The notes beneath the pieces are model-generated. The model worked only from the letters and a program-made list of their open reading frames with translations. It had not been told where the DNA came from and did not search any database. This document shows positions 35,439-45,367 of a stretch of 64,000 nucleotides of DNA, piece by piece. The DNA comes from Rhizobium lusitanum (lineage in GTDB: Bacteria; Pseudomonadota; Alphaproteobacteria; Rhizobiales; Rhizobiaceae), in assembly GCF_014189535.1 (NCBI RefSeq), contig NZ_CP050308.1:3461001-3525000 (forward strand). The letters are read 5' to 3'. The position numbers and the translations under genes are program-made. The number at the start of each line of letters is the position of its first letter. Positions within the stretch are counted from its first letter, which is position 1.

Positions 35439-36059
35439 ATGCCGACACTCTATTTTGCAGCGGGCACCTGCGCGCTCGCAAGCCTGATTGCGCTTGAGGA
35501 ATCCGGTCTTGCTTACGAAGCCCGGCCTATCAGCTTCGCCCAGGGCGAGCAGCGTTCGCCGGAATATCTGGCGATCAACCCCAAGGGTCGCGTTCCCGCG
35601 CTGATCACGGACAAGGGCGTCATCACCGAGAATGTAGCGATCCTCGCCTATGTCGCCCAGATCGCCCCACAGGCAAAGCTGGCGCCGCTCGACGATCCCT
35701 TCGAATTCGCCCGCATGCAGGCCTTCAACAGCTATCTTGCTTCGACTGTGCATACCAATCATGCCCATAAGATGCGTGGCCATCGCTGGACCGACGATAC
35801 CTCGGCAATCGAGGCGATGAAGGCCAAGGTGCCGCAGACCATGGGTGAAAGCTTTGCGTTAATCGAAGAGACGATGCTGGAAGGTCCGTGGGTGATGGGC
35901 GAGCAATATACCGTCGCCGACGGTTATCTTTTCACCCTGACGCGGTGGCTGCCCGGCGACGGCGTCGATATGGCCCGCTTCGAAAAGGTCAGCGCCCATC
36001 ACGCGCGCATGCTGGAACGCCCGGCCGTGCAAAAGGCACTTGCTGCCCAGCAGAGCTGA
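35439..36059 (+). CDS. Glutathione S-transferase family protein
   Basis: 206 residues: thioredoxin-like N-domain (TLYFAAGTCALASLIALEES, with NPKGRVPAL carrying the cis-Pro, and ENVAILAYVA) followed by the helical C-domain (YTVADGYLF N-cap). The TCALAS start resembles the beta class, in which Cys/Ser contacts glutathione. ATG 35439 has GAGGAAG upstream. It abuts the convergent YjbR gene with no gap. Confidence 0.93.
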   Translation: MPTLYFAAGTCALASLIALEESGLAYEARPISFAQGEQRSPEYLAINPKGRVPALITDKGVITENVAILAYVAQIAPQAKLAPLDDPFEFARMQAFNSYLASTVHTNHAHKMRGHRWTDDTSAIEAMKAKVPQTMGESFALIEETMLEGPWVMGEQYTVADGYLFTLTRWLPGDGVDMARFEKVSAHHARMLERPAVQKALAAQQS

Positions 36060-36416
36060 TCAGACGGCATCCAAGGCGGCGCGCAGCTTTTTCGGCGCGC
36101 GAAATTGCCAGGCTTCGATCAGCCGGAGCTGCAGTTCGGCGTCGCCGATTTCGGCGATGCGCAGCGGCAGCGAGGGCCAGCCGACATAGTGATCCGTCTG
36201 GAAATAGATTTCCGGCGCCATTTCGATGAGCTGTTCCTTGCGGTCGACTGGCAAGGCCAGCACGACGGTCTCGATATTCTTGACCCAAACGAACGCTTTG
36301 CCGCCGACCTTCAATGCCGGTATACCGTAATGAGTGCTGATCTCAACTTCTGGGAAGTGGCACGCTGTTACGAGCCGCTGAAGGCGCTGAAGAATGTTGC
36401 CGGTGTCAATGCCCAT
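36060..36416 (-). CDS. MmcQ/YjbR family DNA-binding protein
   Basis: 118 residues with the YjbR fold pattern: LPEVE-like start (CHFPEVEISTHYGIPALKVGGKAFVWV), then QTDHYVGWPSLPLRIAEI. Family members bind DNA in a cytosolic alpha-beta fold with no defined role. It ends right at the convergent GST stop. Confidence 0.88.
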   Translation of the reverse strand: MGIDTGNILQRLQRLVTACHFPEVEISTHYGIPALKVGGKAFVWVKNIETVVLALPVDRKEQLIEMAPEIYFQTDHYVGWPSLPLRIAEIGDAELQLRLIEAWQFRAPKKLRAALDAV

Positions 36417-36502
36417 CTGCCATGCTCTCTTTGATTGTGTTTGCGCAAAAGAGAATATAAGTCACGGGGCATACAAACAACTCCGACTTTGTAGAGAGCG
36501 GT

Positions 36503-36847
36503 ATGTCGATCAGTCGAGAAGGTCGGGTAATACTTGCAAACGCCATCGTGGTGATAGCGTTCCTGTCCATTATAGAGGGGCATATCCACTACGACAGAAG
36601 ATGGCGGACTGCTTTTGAAACTGGTGCAATAGGCGATACGGAAAAAGTTGTTCTCGCCAAGCTCGGGCACCCGACCGCGCGCGAAAAGCCGGACCGACTC
36701 TATCCTGGTTACGCATATACGAACTGTACCATGCCCTGCGTTGAAAGATTGTGGTACGAAAACCTCATTCCCGGCCTTGAGGCATGGTCCGTTTCTCTTG
36801 ATGGCAACGGACGAGTTCTGGAAAGCTATCATTGGGCTTCACCATGA
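36503..36847 (+). CDS. Small membrane-anchored protein, unknown
   Basis: 114 residues: one N-terminal membrane helix (LANAIVVIAFLSIIEG), then a soluble domain (GDTEKVVLAKLGHPT) of the kind seen in SmpA/BamE-like small periplasmic modules: a helix-strand unit with LYPGY and AWSVSLDGNGRVLESYHW. Two cysteines (TNCTMPCVER) could form a disulfide. This resemblance is weak. It stands between unrelated convergent and divergent genes. Confidence 0.6.
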   Translation: MSISREGRVILANAIVVIAFLSIIEGHIHYDRRWRTAFETGAIGDTEKVVLAKLGHPTAREKPDRLYPGYAYTNCTMPCVERLWYENLIPGLEAWSVSLDGNGRVLESYHWASP

Positions 36848-36853
36848 GCGCAC

Positions 36854-37039
36854 TCACGCACATGCCGTCGATTGCATGTCCCGTTCCACCGTCTTGCGCC
36901 CCAGATTCTCTGGCATGAGCGGCAGGTCCGCCAGTTCTTCCAGCGACATCGCCGCCAGGGCCGGATGTTGCAGCGGGTCGGTCTGCGGCTCTCGACTCTC
37001 GTCCAGCAAATGATTGAAGAAAAGCTTCAGTATCGACAT
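36854..37039 (-). CDS. Conserved-looking small protein of 61 residues
   Basis: MSILKLFFNHLLDESREPQ, an Asp/Glu-rich loop and a second helix (MSLEELADLPLMPEN). The coding sense is supported by AAGGAGG 8 bases before ATG 37039, the best ribosome binding site near here. No family is recognised. Divergent from the LysR gene at 37190. Confidence 0.6.
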   Translation of the reverse strand: MSILKLFFNHLLDESREPQTDPLQHPALAAMSLEELADLPLMPENLGRKTVERDMQSTACA

Positions 37040-37175
37040 GGCATGCCTCCTTGTTCTCCCGCGGTGGTGCGTCCTGAGGGCGCATCGATCGGTTGTACGG
37101 TGGCGGTTTCTGAATCTATGCTGCAATGATCGCGCGAATTTCGCACTATTACAATTGAGAATGCCAGGATGCCGG

Positions 37176-37190
37176 TATAGATATTCTATA
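37176..37190. promoter_or_regulatory. 15-bp palindrome at the LysR start
   Basis: TATAGA-TAT-TCTATA (37176-37190), perfect, ends on the first base of the LysR start codon. It could be the regulator's own operator, though it does not fit the usual T-N11-A form. Confidence 0.4.
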
Positions 37191-38086
37191 TGAGAAATCT
37201 CAACAGCGTTCATCTGAACGGGCTTCGTGCCCTGGAGGCGGTCGGCCGGCTTGGGTCATTGCAGGCGGCGGCCGATGAGCTTGGCGTGACCATCGGCGCG
37301 GTCAGCCAGCAGGTGATCAAGGCCGAGGCCCAATTGGGCCGGCCGGTCTTCGACCGCACGCCAAAGGGCATGGCGGTGACGGAGGCGGGTATCGCGGTGC
37401 TGGCGCGGCTTCGCGAGGGGTTTCAGGCGCTATCGGCGGCGGTGACCGTCGCGCAATATCGTGACGACAACATTCTCACTATCTCGGTCGCGCCGGTTCT
37501 CGCCGCCCGCTGGCTGGTGTTCCGGCTGGATCGGTTCGCCAAGCGCTACCCGGATATCCGCCTGCGCATCGATGCCACCACACAACTGGTCAATCCGGCG
37601 ACGTCGGATGTCGATATCGGCATCCGCGTCGGCAGCGGACATTGGCCGGGCGTCAAATCCGAGCTGCTACTCGCGCAGGAAGTGTTTCCGGTCGTCACGC
37701 CGCAGATCGCCGCCGCGCTCAAGGAGCCCGCCGATCTGCTGACCGTGCCCGCAATCATCGACGGACATGCCATGTTTACCTGGGATGTCTGGCTAAGCGA
37801 GGTTGGCCTCTCCGGCGAGAGCATGGAAACGAGACATATCTTCAACGATGCTTCGCTCTGTCTCGATGCCGCTATGGCCGGCCAGGGTGTCATGCTCGCC
37901 TGGCAGACGCTGGCGGTACACGCTCTGGAACACAAGAGCCTTGTCGATCCCTTCGGCATCCGCGCTAAAACAGGCTTCGGCCACTATTTCATCACGGCCG
38001 AAGGTGCGCGCGAGGCGAAGAAGGTGACCGCCTTCAAGGCATGGATGCGCGAGGAGATGGAAGCGAGCATGCGGCTATTCCAGTAA
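37190..38086 (+). CDS. LysR family regulator, GcvA-like
   Basis: 298 residues: helix-turn-helix in LNGLRALEAVGRLGSLQAAADEL / GVTIGAVSQQVIKAEAQLG, giving the 'HLNGLRALEAV' start usual for the GcvA-type subgroup. An effector domain follows (ISVAPVLAARWLVFRLDRFAKRYPDI). Convergent with the GST gene at 38094, with an 8-bp hairpin shared at 38095-38119. The regulated gene is not certain. Confidence 0.9.
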   Translation: MRNLNSVHLNGLRALEAVGRLGSLQAAADELGVTIGAVSQQVIKAEAQLGRPVFDRTPKGMAVTEAGIAVLARLREGFQALSAAVTVAQYRDDNILTISVAPVLAARWLVFRLDRFAKRYPDIRLRIDATTQLVNPATSDVDIGIRVGSGHWPGVKSELLLAQEVFPVVTPQIAAALKEPADLLTVPAIIDGHAMFTWDVWLSEVGLSGESMETRHIFNDASLCLDAAMAGQGVMLAWQTLAVHALEHKSLVDPFGIRAKTGFGHYFITAEGAREAKKVTAFKAWMREEMEASMRLFQ

Positions 38087-38093
38087 GTTGGTC

Positions 38094-38753
38094 TCAGGCC
38101 GGCTCTTTGGCCCGGCCTGCCTGCATCGCCTTGTAAGCGGCGCGCGACTGGCAACGCTCGATCCAGGCCTTCACCTTCGGATGGCTGTCGAACAGCGCCT
38201 GCTCCGTCTGCGCATAGCGAAGGACCTCGGCGGCGTTAAGGTCGGCGACGGTGAAGCGGTTGCCGGCGATATAATCCTGATTCTGAAGATGCTGCTCGAG
38301 CACGTCCAGCGGCTTCTTGAGCGAGCGGCAGGCAACCGCGATCCCGGCCTTGCCGGCCTCGCTGTTTTCCAGACCATTGTCGTAGATCCTGACGAGCGCA
38401 ACGGAATAGGGCTCCACCTCGGTCGCCGCCCACATGGTCCACATCAAAAGCTGGCTTTCCTCCTCCACCGTCTTGCCGGCAAGCGGACCGCCATATTTAC
38501 GGGCGAGATAGAGATTGATCGCCAGGGATTCGTTCATGACGAGATCGCCATCCTTGATGCTCGGGATCAAACCCATCGGATTTACCGCCAGGAATTCCGG
38601 CGACATCGTGTTGAGCGGCGCATCGGGGCTCAAGGGGTTATCCAGCCGGCGAGCCTGAAGCACCGGCACGGACCTGAACTCGATGCCGATTTCCCTAGCC
38701 ATCCAGTAGTTGCGCGATGCACGCGAGCGATAGACGCCATAGATTGTCAGCAT
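38094..38753 (-). CDS. Glutathione S-transferase, class with YSRxxRN motif
   Basis: 219 residues: N-domain with [12 protein letters not shown] (glutathione contact), [13 protein letters not shown] (cis-Pro), [15 protein letters not shown]-domain with [17 protein letters not shown]. Start ATG 38753. The last codons overlap the hairpin CAGGCCGG/CCGGCCTG (38095-38102/38112-38119), which could act as a terminator for both convergent genes but lacks a T-run. Confidence 0.92.
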   Translation of the reverse strand: MLTIYGVYRSRASRNYWMAREIGIEFRSVPVLQARRLDNPLSPDAPLNTMSPEFLAVNPMGLIPSIKDGDLVMNESLAINLYLARKYGGPLAGKTVEEESQLLMWTMWAATEVEPYSVALVRIYDNGLENSEAGKAGIAVACRSLKKPLDVLEQHLQNQDYIAGNRFTVADLNAAEVLRYAQTEQALFDSHPKVKAWIERCQSRAAYKAMQAGRAKEPA

Positions 38754-39048
38754 GTTCCGTCTCCGAAGTGTTTTGCGTGGAGCTAGGGTATTGGCGGCTA
38801 TGGGCGAAAGGAAGGGGTGTCCGCTGATATCTGGATGAAAGCTTTTGATGGATGCGCGGGGCCAAGCACGAAAATATCCGCAAACCGCCCGGAAACTTTG
38901 CAAATCATGCTGTCTACTCACCTCCTTTGTTCGGAAATTAGCCTCCGTGCATGTTAGATTCGAGTGTGGTTTTCATCGGATGCGGTAGGAGGCATCCGGC
39001 GAAAAAGTCCATGCGCGATTGGTGACTGCGATCTCGGGAGGAGAGCAG
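38754..39048. other. Gene-free divergent region between GST gene and leucine operon
   Basis: Must hold the promoters of the GST gene (minus) and of the six-gene leucine operon (plus). No clear palindrome or -35/-10 pair was found. No coding frame is credible. Confidence 0.4.
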
Positions 39049-42000
39049 ATGCTTGCGACGAGCGTATCGCTTGACGACAAATATACCGCAGACGAGGGTC
39101 GTGTCTTCATGACCGGCCTGCAGACGCTGGTGCGTCTGCCGATGACCCAGATGCGGCGCGATCGCGCCGCCGGTCTCAACACAGCTGCGTTCATATCCGG
39201 CTATCGTGGCTCGCCGCTCGGCGGATACGACCAGCAGCTTCTGAAAGCCAAGACCTACCTCGACGCGCACGACGTCACCTTCCAGCCCGGCATCAACGAA
39301 GACCTAGCCGCCACCGCCGTCTGGGGCACACAGCAAGTCGGCCTATCGCCCGGCGTTCGCAAGGATGGCGTGCTCGGTATTTGGTACGGCAAAGGCCCCG
39401 GCGTCGACCGCTCTGGCGACGTGCTGAAACATGCCAATGCCGCCGGCACCTCGAAGCATGGCGGCGTCCTATGTTTTGCCGGCGACGATCATTCCGCCAA
39501 ATCCTCCACTATTCCGCACCAGACCGACCATGATTTCATGTCGGCGGTCATTCCGGTCCTCTATCCCTCCTCGATCCACGAGTTCCTCGAATACGGCCTG
39601 CTCGGCATCGCCATGTCGCGCTACTCCGGCTGCTGGGTCGGCATGAAATTCATCGCCGATACCATCGAGACCACGGCCGCCGTCGATCTCGCCGGCGAAA
39701 GACGCCAATTCGTGCTGCCGATCGATTTCGAGCTGCCGCCTGGCGGCCTGAATCTCCGCTGGCCCGATCCGCCGCTGGTGCAGGATGACCGGTTACAGAC
39801 CTATAAGGCCTATGCCGCGATCGCCTTTGCCCGCGCCAATCGTGTCGATGAAGTCACCCATGATGTGCCCAACGCCCGCTTCGGCATCATATCGTCCGGC
39901 AAGGCCTATGAAGATGTGCTGCAGGCGCTGCGCGAACTCGAGATCGGCCCGAGGGAAATGGCGGCGATCGGCCTGCGTATCCTGAAGGTTCGCATGCCCT
40001 GGCCGCTGGAGCCGGAGGCTGTACGGCATTTCTCCGAGGGGCTGGACGAGGTGCTGGTCATCGAGGAGCGGCGCGAGATCATCGAAAACCAGATCAAGCA
40101 GCAGCTCTTCAACTGGCGCTCCGATGTCCGCCCGCGCATCGTCGGCAAGTTCGACGAACACGACAAGCCCTATCTCAGTCTATCGGCGGCGCTGACCGTC
40201 GGCGCGGTCGCTCGCGCCATCGCTGGACGTATCGTCAAGCTCGATCTCGATTCTTCGTTACATGATCGCATCGCCGCCAAGCTCACCTATCTCGCAGAGC
40301 GCGGCCAGATCAGCCGCACCCATGTCGCGCCGGTGAACCGCACGCCGTTCTTCTGCTCCGGCTGTCCGCACAACACCTCGACCCGGGTGCCCGAAGGCAG
40401 CCGGGCCATGGCTGGTATCGGGTGCCACTACATGGTCACCTGGATGGACCGCAAAACCGAGACCTTCACGCAGATGGGCGGCGAGGGCGTGCCGTGGACG
40501 GCAATCGCCCGCTATACCGATGAGAAGCACATGTTCGCCAATCTTGGCGACGGCACCTATTTCCATTCCGGCATTCTCGCCATCCGCCAATCCGTCGCCG
40601 CCAAGGTCAACATCACCTACAAGCTGCTCTATAACGACGCCGTCGCCATGACCGGCGGCCAGCAGATCGATGGTTATCTGACGCCGGAACTCGTCACCCG
40701 CCAGCTGCACGGCGAGGGCGTTAAGCCGATCTATCTGCTCTCTGAAAGTCCTGAGGCTTATCTCGCATCGGATCTGGCTCCCGGCGTAAAGGTCCTGCAT
40801 CGCGACAACATCGATCAGGTGATGCTGACGCTGCGCGAGGTCGAGGGCTGCTCGGCCATCGTCTATGTCCAGACCTGTGCCGCGGAAAAGCGCCGCCGTC
40901 GCAGCCGTGGTCTGCTTGAAGACCCGGCCAAGCGCGTCTTCATCAATCCCGCTGTCTGCGAAGGCTGTGGCGACTGCTCGGTGCAGTCCAACTGCATCTC
41001 CGTCGAGCCGTTGGAAACCGAATTCGGTCGCAAGCGGCAGATCAACCAGTCGAGCTGCAACAAGGATTTCTCCTGCGTCAAGGGCTTCTGTCCCTCCTTC
41101 GTCACCGTCCATGGCGGCAAGCGTCGCAAGCGCAAGGCGTTGGAACATGCCGATGTTGAGGTGCCGATGCCGGAAGTCCCGGCTCTCGGCGAGCGTCCCT
41201 GGAACATTGCCATCGCCGGCGTCGGCGGGACCGGCATTTTGACGATCGGCGCCATCCTTGGCATGGCGGCCCATCTCGACGGCAAGGTGCCGATGATCCT
41301 CGATATGGCCGGCCTCGCGCAAAAGGGCGGTGCCGTGATGAGCCATCTGCGCATCGGCCACAATCAAGCCGACGTCACCTCGTCGCGCATCGTCAACGGC
41401 GGCGCCGACCTGTTGCTTTCCGCCGACGAGGTGGTCGGAGCATCGAAGGATGCGATCACGCTCTGCTCTTCCGCCCGCACCACCGCCATCGTCAACACCG
41501 GCCTGATGCCGGTCGCCGATTTCGTCCGCAACCGCGATTTCGATTTCAAAGTTGGTTCGGTGCAGCATGCGATTGCCAAGACCGTCTCCGACAAATCTGT
41601 CTTCCTCGATTTCGGCCATGTCGCCAGCGAAGTCACCGGCGATGCCATGTCGACCAACATCCTGCTCACCGGTTTCGCCTGGCAGCGCGGCCTGCTGCCG
41701 CTGTCGCTGGAGGCGATCGAGAAGGCGATCGAGCTCAATGGTGTGGCGGTCAAGGCCAGCCTCTCCGCCTTCCATTGGGGCCGGCTGCTGGCGCATGATC
41801 CGCAAGCCGTGCATGAGATAATGTCCGAGCCGGATGCGAAGAAGACGCTGGTGGAGATGAGCCTCGGCGAGCTTATCACCCACCGCAAGACGCATCTGAC
41901 CGCCTATCAGGATGCCGCCCTTGCCGATCGCTATGGCGCGTTCGTCACACGCGCCTCGGCAGCGGCCGCCAAAGCTCAGCTTTCCGACAAGGTGCCCTTC

Positions 42001-42522
42001 GCAGTTGCCGTTAACTATGCGCGGGTGCTGGCCTATAAGGACGAATATGAGGTGGCGCGGCTTCTGACCGATCCGGCTTTCGAGGCGCATCTGCGCGACG
42101 AGATGGAAGGCGATTTCAAGCTGGCCCTCAATCTCGCCCCGCCGATGCTCGCCGGCAAGGATCCGAACGGCCGGCCGAAGAAACGTGAATTCGGCCCTTG
42201 GATCTTGCCGCTGCTGCGCTGGCTCGCACCGATGAAGCGGCTTCGCGGCACTGCCTTCGATCCTTTCGGCTATATGGCCGAACGTCGGCTCGAGCGCCGG
42301 TTGATCGGCGAATATGAAGCAATCGCCGAGCGTGTCCTCAGTCGCCTATGCGCGGATAATGAAGCCGAGGCCCTTGCTATTCTGTCATTGTTCGATGAGA
42401 TCAGAGGCTACGGACCGGTCAAGGAGGAGGCTGCCCGGAAGGTCATGGCACGGATCGCCGAGAAGCTGAAGACCTATGAAATGCCGCAGGAGAAGCAGCA
42501 CGTTCCGGCTGACGCGGCGTGA
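39049..42522 (+). CDS. 2-oxoacid (indolepyruvate) ferredoxin oxidoreductase, fused alpha-gamma form
   Basis: 1157 residues. Thiamine-diphosphate enzyme that decarboxylates 2-oxoacids to acyl-CoA with ferredoxin as acceptor. Order: N-terminal IorA-like part, pyrophosphate-domain segment with FFCSGCPHNTSTRVPEGS, a [4Fe-4S]-type cysteine motif CEGCGDCSVQSNC (Cys637 on), then an IorB-like gamma domain (IAGVGGTGILTIGAIL). Start ATG 39049 with GGAGGAG. It is the first gene of the leucine operon, 30 bases before ivd, so it may act on 2-oxoisocaproate from leucine to give isovaleryl-CoA; that is inference from context. The true substrate range is not shown by sequence. Confidence 0.9.
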   Translation: MLATSVSLDDKYTADEGRVFMTGLQTLVRLPMTQMRRDRAAGLNTAAFISGYRGSPLGGYDQQLLKAKTYLDAHDVTFQPGINEDLAATAVWGTQQVGLSPGVRKDGVLGIWYGKGPGVDRSGDVLKHANAAGTSKHGGVLCFAGDDHSAKSSTIPHQTDHDFMSAVIPVLYPSSIHEFLEYGLLGIAMSRYSGCWVGMKFIADTIETTAAVDLAGERRQFVLPIDFELPPGGLNLRWPDPPLVQDDRLQTYKAYAAIAFARANRVDEVTHDVPNARFGIISSGKAYEDVLQALRELEIGPREMAAIGLRILKVRMPWPLEPEAVRHFSEGLDEVLVIEERREIIENQIKQQLFNWRSDVRPRIVGKFDEHDKPYLSLSAALTVGAVARAIAGRIVKLDLDSSLHDRIAAKLTYLAERGQISRTHVAPVNRTPFFCSGCPHNTSTRVPEGSRAMAGIGCHYMVTWMDRKTETFTQMGGEGVPWTAIARYTDEKHMFANLGDGTYFHSGILAIRQSVAAKVNITYKLLYNDAVAMTGGQQIDGYLTPELVTRQLHGEGVKPIYLLSESPEAYLASDLAPGVKVLHRDNIDQVMLTLREVEGCSAIVYVQTCAAEKRRRRSRGLLEDPAKRVFINPAVCEGCGDCSVQSNCISVEPLETEFGRKRQINQSSCNKDFSCVKGFCPSFVTVHGGKRRKRKALEHADVEVPMPEVPALGERPWNIAIAGVGGTGILTIGAILGMAAHLDGKVPMILDMAGLAQKGGAVMSHLRIGHNQADVTSSRIVNGGADLLLSADEVVGASKDAITLCSSARTTAIVNTGLMPVADFVRNRDFDFKVGSVQHAIAKTVSDKSVFLDFGHVASEVTGDAMSTNILLTGFAWQRGLLPLSLEAIEKAIELNGVAVKASLSAFHWGRLLAHDPQAVHEIMSEPDAKKTLVEMSLGELITHRKTHLTAYQDAALADRYGAFVTRASAAAAKAQLSDKVPFAVAVNYARVLAYKDEYEVARLLTDPAFEAHLRDEMEGDFKLALNLAPPMLAGKDPNGRPKKREFGPWILPLLRWLAPMKRLRGTAFDPFGYMAERRLERRLIGEYEAIAERVLSRLCADNEAEALAILSLFDEIRGYGPVKEEAARKVMARIAEKLKTYEMPQEKQHVPADAA

Positions 42523-42552
42523 TGTTCAGGAGAGAAGCGGGAGGAGAAAGCC

Positions 42553-43716
42553 ATGTATGACGGGGGACTGAATTTCGCGCTCGGCGAGGAGATCGAGGCA
42601 CTGCGCGACAGCGTGCGCCGCTTTGCCGGCCAGCGCATCGCGCCGCTTGCCGACGAGTTCGATCGTAACAATGGCTTTCCCATGCAGCTCTGGCGGGATA
42701 TGGGCAATCTCGGCCTGCTCGGTGTCACGGCCGACGAAACCCATGGCGGCGCCGGTCTCGGCTATCTTGCGCACACGGTCGCCATGGAGGAAATCAGCCG
42801 CGCCTCGGCCTCCGTTGGCCTCAGCTACGGCGCTCATTCCAATCTCTGCGTCAACCAGATCAACCGCAACGGCAGCGGGACACAGAAGGCACGCTACCTG
42901 CCGAAGCTGATATCCGGCGAACATGTCGGCGCGCTTGCCATGTCGGAACCCAGCTCCGGCTCCGATGTCGTCTCGATGAAGCTGCAGGCCGAAAGGCGCG
43001 GTGACCACTATATTTTGAACGGCAGCAAGATGTGGATCACCAACGGCCCCGATGCCGAAGTGCTGGTCGTCTATGCCAAGACCACCCCCGATGCCGGCCC
43101 TCGCGGCATCACCGCTTTCCTGGTCGAAAAGGGTTTCAACGGTTTCTCGGTGGGCCAGAAACTCGACAAGCTTGGCATGCGCGGCTCCAGCACGTCGGAA
43201 CTGATCTTCATCGATTGCGAAGTCCCGGCGGAAAATGTGCTGGGTCAAGTTGATGGCGGCGCGCGGGTGCTGATGTCCGGCCTCGACTATGAGCGCGTCG
43301 TCCTGTCAGGCGGCCCGCTCGGCATCATGGCCGCCTGCATGGATGTCGTGCTGCCCTATCTGCACGAGCGCAAGCAGTTCGGCCAGCCGATCGGCGAATT
43401 TCAGCTGATGCAGGGCAAGCTTGCCGACATGTATGTGACCATGAACGCCGCCCGCGCCTATGTCTATGCGGTCGCCGCCGCCTGCGATCGTGGCGAAACG
43501 ACCCGCAAGGATGCCGCCGGCTGCATCCTTTATGCTGCGGAAAAGGCGACGGCCCTGGCGCTCGAATGCATCCAGGTCCTCGGCGGCAACGGCTATACCA
43601 ACGACTATCCCGCCGGCCGGCTGCTGCGCGACGCCAAGCTCTACGAGATAGGCGCCGGCACCTCCGAAATCCGCCGCATGCTGATCGGACGAGAGCTGTT
43701 TGCCGAGACTGCCTGA
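42553..43716 (+). CDS. ivd: Isovaleryl-CoA dehydrogenase
   Basis: 387 residues, acyl-CoA dehydrogenase family with FAD. Oxidises isovaleryl-CoA to 3-methylcrotonyl-CoA. Visible marks are the start [60 protein letters not shown] (catalytic Glu region) and a C-terminal [19 protein letters not shown]. Length fits. Its neighbours (mccB, mccA, HMG-CoA lyase) confirm the leucine pathway. Confidence 0.95.
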   Translation: MYDGGLNFALGEEIEALRDSVRRFAGQRIAPLADEFDRNNGFPMQLWRDMGNLGLLGVTADETHGGAGLGYLAHTVAMEEISRASASVGLSYGAHSNLCVNQINRNGSGTQKARYLPKLISGEHVGALAMSEPSSGSDVVSMKLQAERRGDHYILNGSKMWITNGPDAEVLVVYAKTTPDAGPRGITAFLVEKGFNGFSVGQKLDKLGMRGSSTSELIFIDCEVPAENVLGQVDGGARVLMSGLDYERVVLSGGPLGIMAACMDVVLPYLHERKQFGQPIGEFQLMQGKLADMYVTMNAARAYVYAVAAACDRGETTRKDAAGCILYAAEKATALALECIQVLGGNGYTNDYPAGRLLRDAKLYEIGAGTSEIRRMLIGRELFAETA

Positions 43717-43752
43717 TTTCGAGATTTCACCCCAACGCATTGGTGAGGCCGT

Positions 43753-45360
43753 ATGACCGTCCTGAAATCAGAGATCTCCACCCATTCGGACCGGTTCAGG
43801 GATAATCGCGCCGCGATGCTGGAGGTGATCGAAGTGGCCGAGGCGGCGGCCGTGCGAGCAGCGGAAGGTGGCGGCGCGCAGGCACGCGAGCGGCATGTCG
43901 GGCGCGGCAAGATGCTGCCGCGCGACCGGGTGACGGGGCTGATCGATCCGGCGACGCCTTTCCTCGAAATCGGTGCCACGGCGGCGCATGGCCTCTATGG
44001 CGATGATGCGCCGGGTGCTGGTCTGATCACCGGCGTCGGCCACGTTTCCGGCCGTGACTGCATGATCGTCTGCAACGATGCCACCGTCAAAGGCGGCACC
44101 TATTATCCGGTCACTGTGAAGAAGCATCTGCGGGCGCAGGAGATCGCGGCGGAAAACAATCTGCCCTGCCTCTATCTGGTCGATTCCGGCGGGGCCAACC
44201 TGCCGAACCAGGATGAAGTCTTTCCGGACCGTGATCATTTCGGCCGTATTTTCTATAACCAGGCCAATATGTCGGCGGCGGGCATTCCGCAGATTGCCGT
44301 GGTCATGGGTTCCTGTACGGCCGGCGGCGCCTATGTGCCGGCCATGTCCGACGAAACCATCATCGTTGAGGGACAGGGGACGATCTTTCTCGCCGGACCG
44401 CCATTGGTGAAGGCGGCGACCGGCGAGGTGGTTTCGGCCGAAGATCTCGGCGGCGGCGATGTGCATACACGGCTTTCCGGCGTCGCCGATTATCTGGCGC
44501 GCGACGATGCTCATGCGCTTGCGCTCGCCCGGCAAGCGGTCGCCAATCTCAATCGTCACAAGCCGGTAACCGTCGAGCTTCGCACACCGGAGCTGCCGCT
44601 TTACGACCCGGAGGAAATTTTGGGCATCGTGCCCTCCGATCTGCGCACGCCCTATGATGTCCGCGAGGTGATCGCCCGCATGGTCGACGGCTCCCGCTTC
44701 GACGAATTCAAGGCGCGCTATGGTGCAACGCTGGTCTGCGGCTTCGCCCATGTCCACGGCATTCCTGTCGGCATCATCGCCAACAACGGCGTGTTGTTTT
44801 CGGAATCGGCGCTGAAGGGCGCGCATTTCGTCGAGCTTTGCTCGCAGCGCAAGATCCCGCTGGTTTTCCTGCAAAACATCACCGGCTTCATGGTCGGTCG
44901 AAAGTACGAGACCGAGGGCATCGCCAAGCACGGCGCCAAGCTGGTGACGGCGGTGGCGACGACCAAGGTACCGAAAATTACCATGCTGATCGGCGGCTCC
45001 TTCGGCGCCGGCAATTACGGCATGTCCGGTCGCGCCTATTCGCCACGTTTCCTCTGGACCTGGCCGAACAGCCGCATCTCCGTCATGGGCGGCGAGCAGG
45101 CGGCCGGCGTGCTGGCAACGGTGCGCGGCGAGGCGCTGGCGCGTGCCGGAAAGCCCTGGACGAAGGACGAGGAGGCGGCCTTCAAGCAGCCGACCTTGAA
45201 AATGTTCGAGACACAGAGCCACCCGCTTTATGCCTCGGCCCGCCTTTGGGACGATGGCATCATCGACCCGCGCAAGAGCCGCGATGTGCTGGCGCTATCG
45301 CTGTCGGCTGCGCTCAATGCGCCGATCGAAGACACACGCTTCGGCCTGTTCAGGATGTGA
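43753..45360 (+). CDS. mccB: 3-Methylcrotonyl-CoA carboxylase, carboxyltransferase subunit
   Basis: 535 residues. Transfers CO2 from biotin to 3-methylcrotonyl-CoA. Crotonase-like carboxyltransferase domains with [22 protein letters not shown] in parts, [16 protein letters not shown], and [15 protein letters not shown]. It follows ivd by 36 bases and precedes mccA by 7 bases; ratio of the two subunits depends on this operon. Confidence 0.96.
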   Translation: MTVLKSEISTHSDRFRDNRAAMLEVIEVAEAAAVRAAEGGGAQARERHVGRGKMLPRDRVTGLIDPATPFLEIGATAAHGLYGDDAPGAGLITGVGHVSGRDCMIVCNDATVKGGTYYPVTVKKHLRAQEIAAENNLPCLYLVDSGGANLPNQDEVFPDRDHFGRIFYNQANMSAAGIPQIAVVMGSCTAGGAYVPAMSDETIIVEGQGTIFLAGPPLVKAATGEVVSAEDLGGGDVHTRLSGVADYLARDDAHALALARQAVANLNRHKPVTVELRTPELPLYDPEEILGIVPSDLRTPYDVREVIARMVDGSRFDEFKARYGATLVCGFAHVHGIPVGIIANNGVLFSESALKGAHFVELCSQRKIPLVFLQNITGFMVGRKYETEGIAKHGAKLVTAVATTKVPKITMLIGGSFGAGNYGMSGRAYSPRFLWTWPNSRISVMGGEQAAGVLATVRGEALARAGKPWTKDEEAAFKQPTLKMFETQSHPLYASARLWDDGIIDPRKSRDVLALSLSAALNAPIEDTRFGLFRM

Positions 45361-45367
45361 GAGAACA

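Noticed and set aside
40258..42090. 610-residue minus-strand open frame inside the ferredoxin oxidoreductase gene
   Set aside because: Shadow; low-complexity composition (His, Gly, Arg, Asp) typical of antisense of GC-rich coding DNA.
43768..45222. 484-residue minus-strand frame inside mccB
   Set aside because: Shadow; mccB itself has all family motifs.
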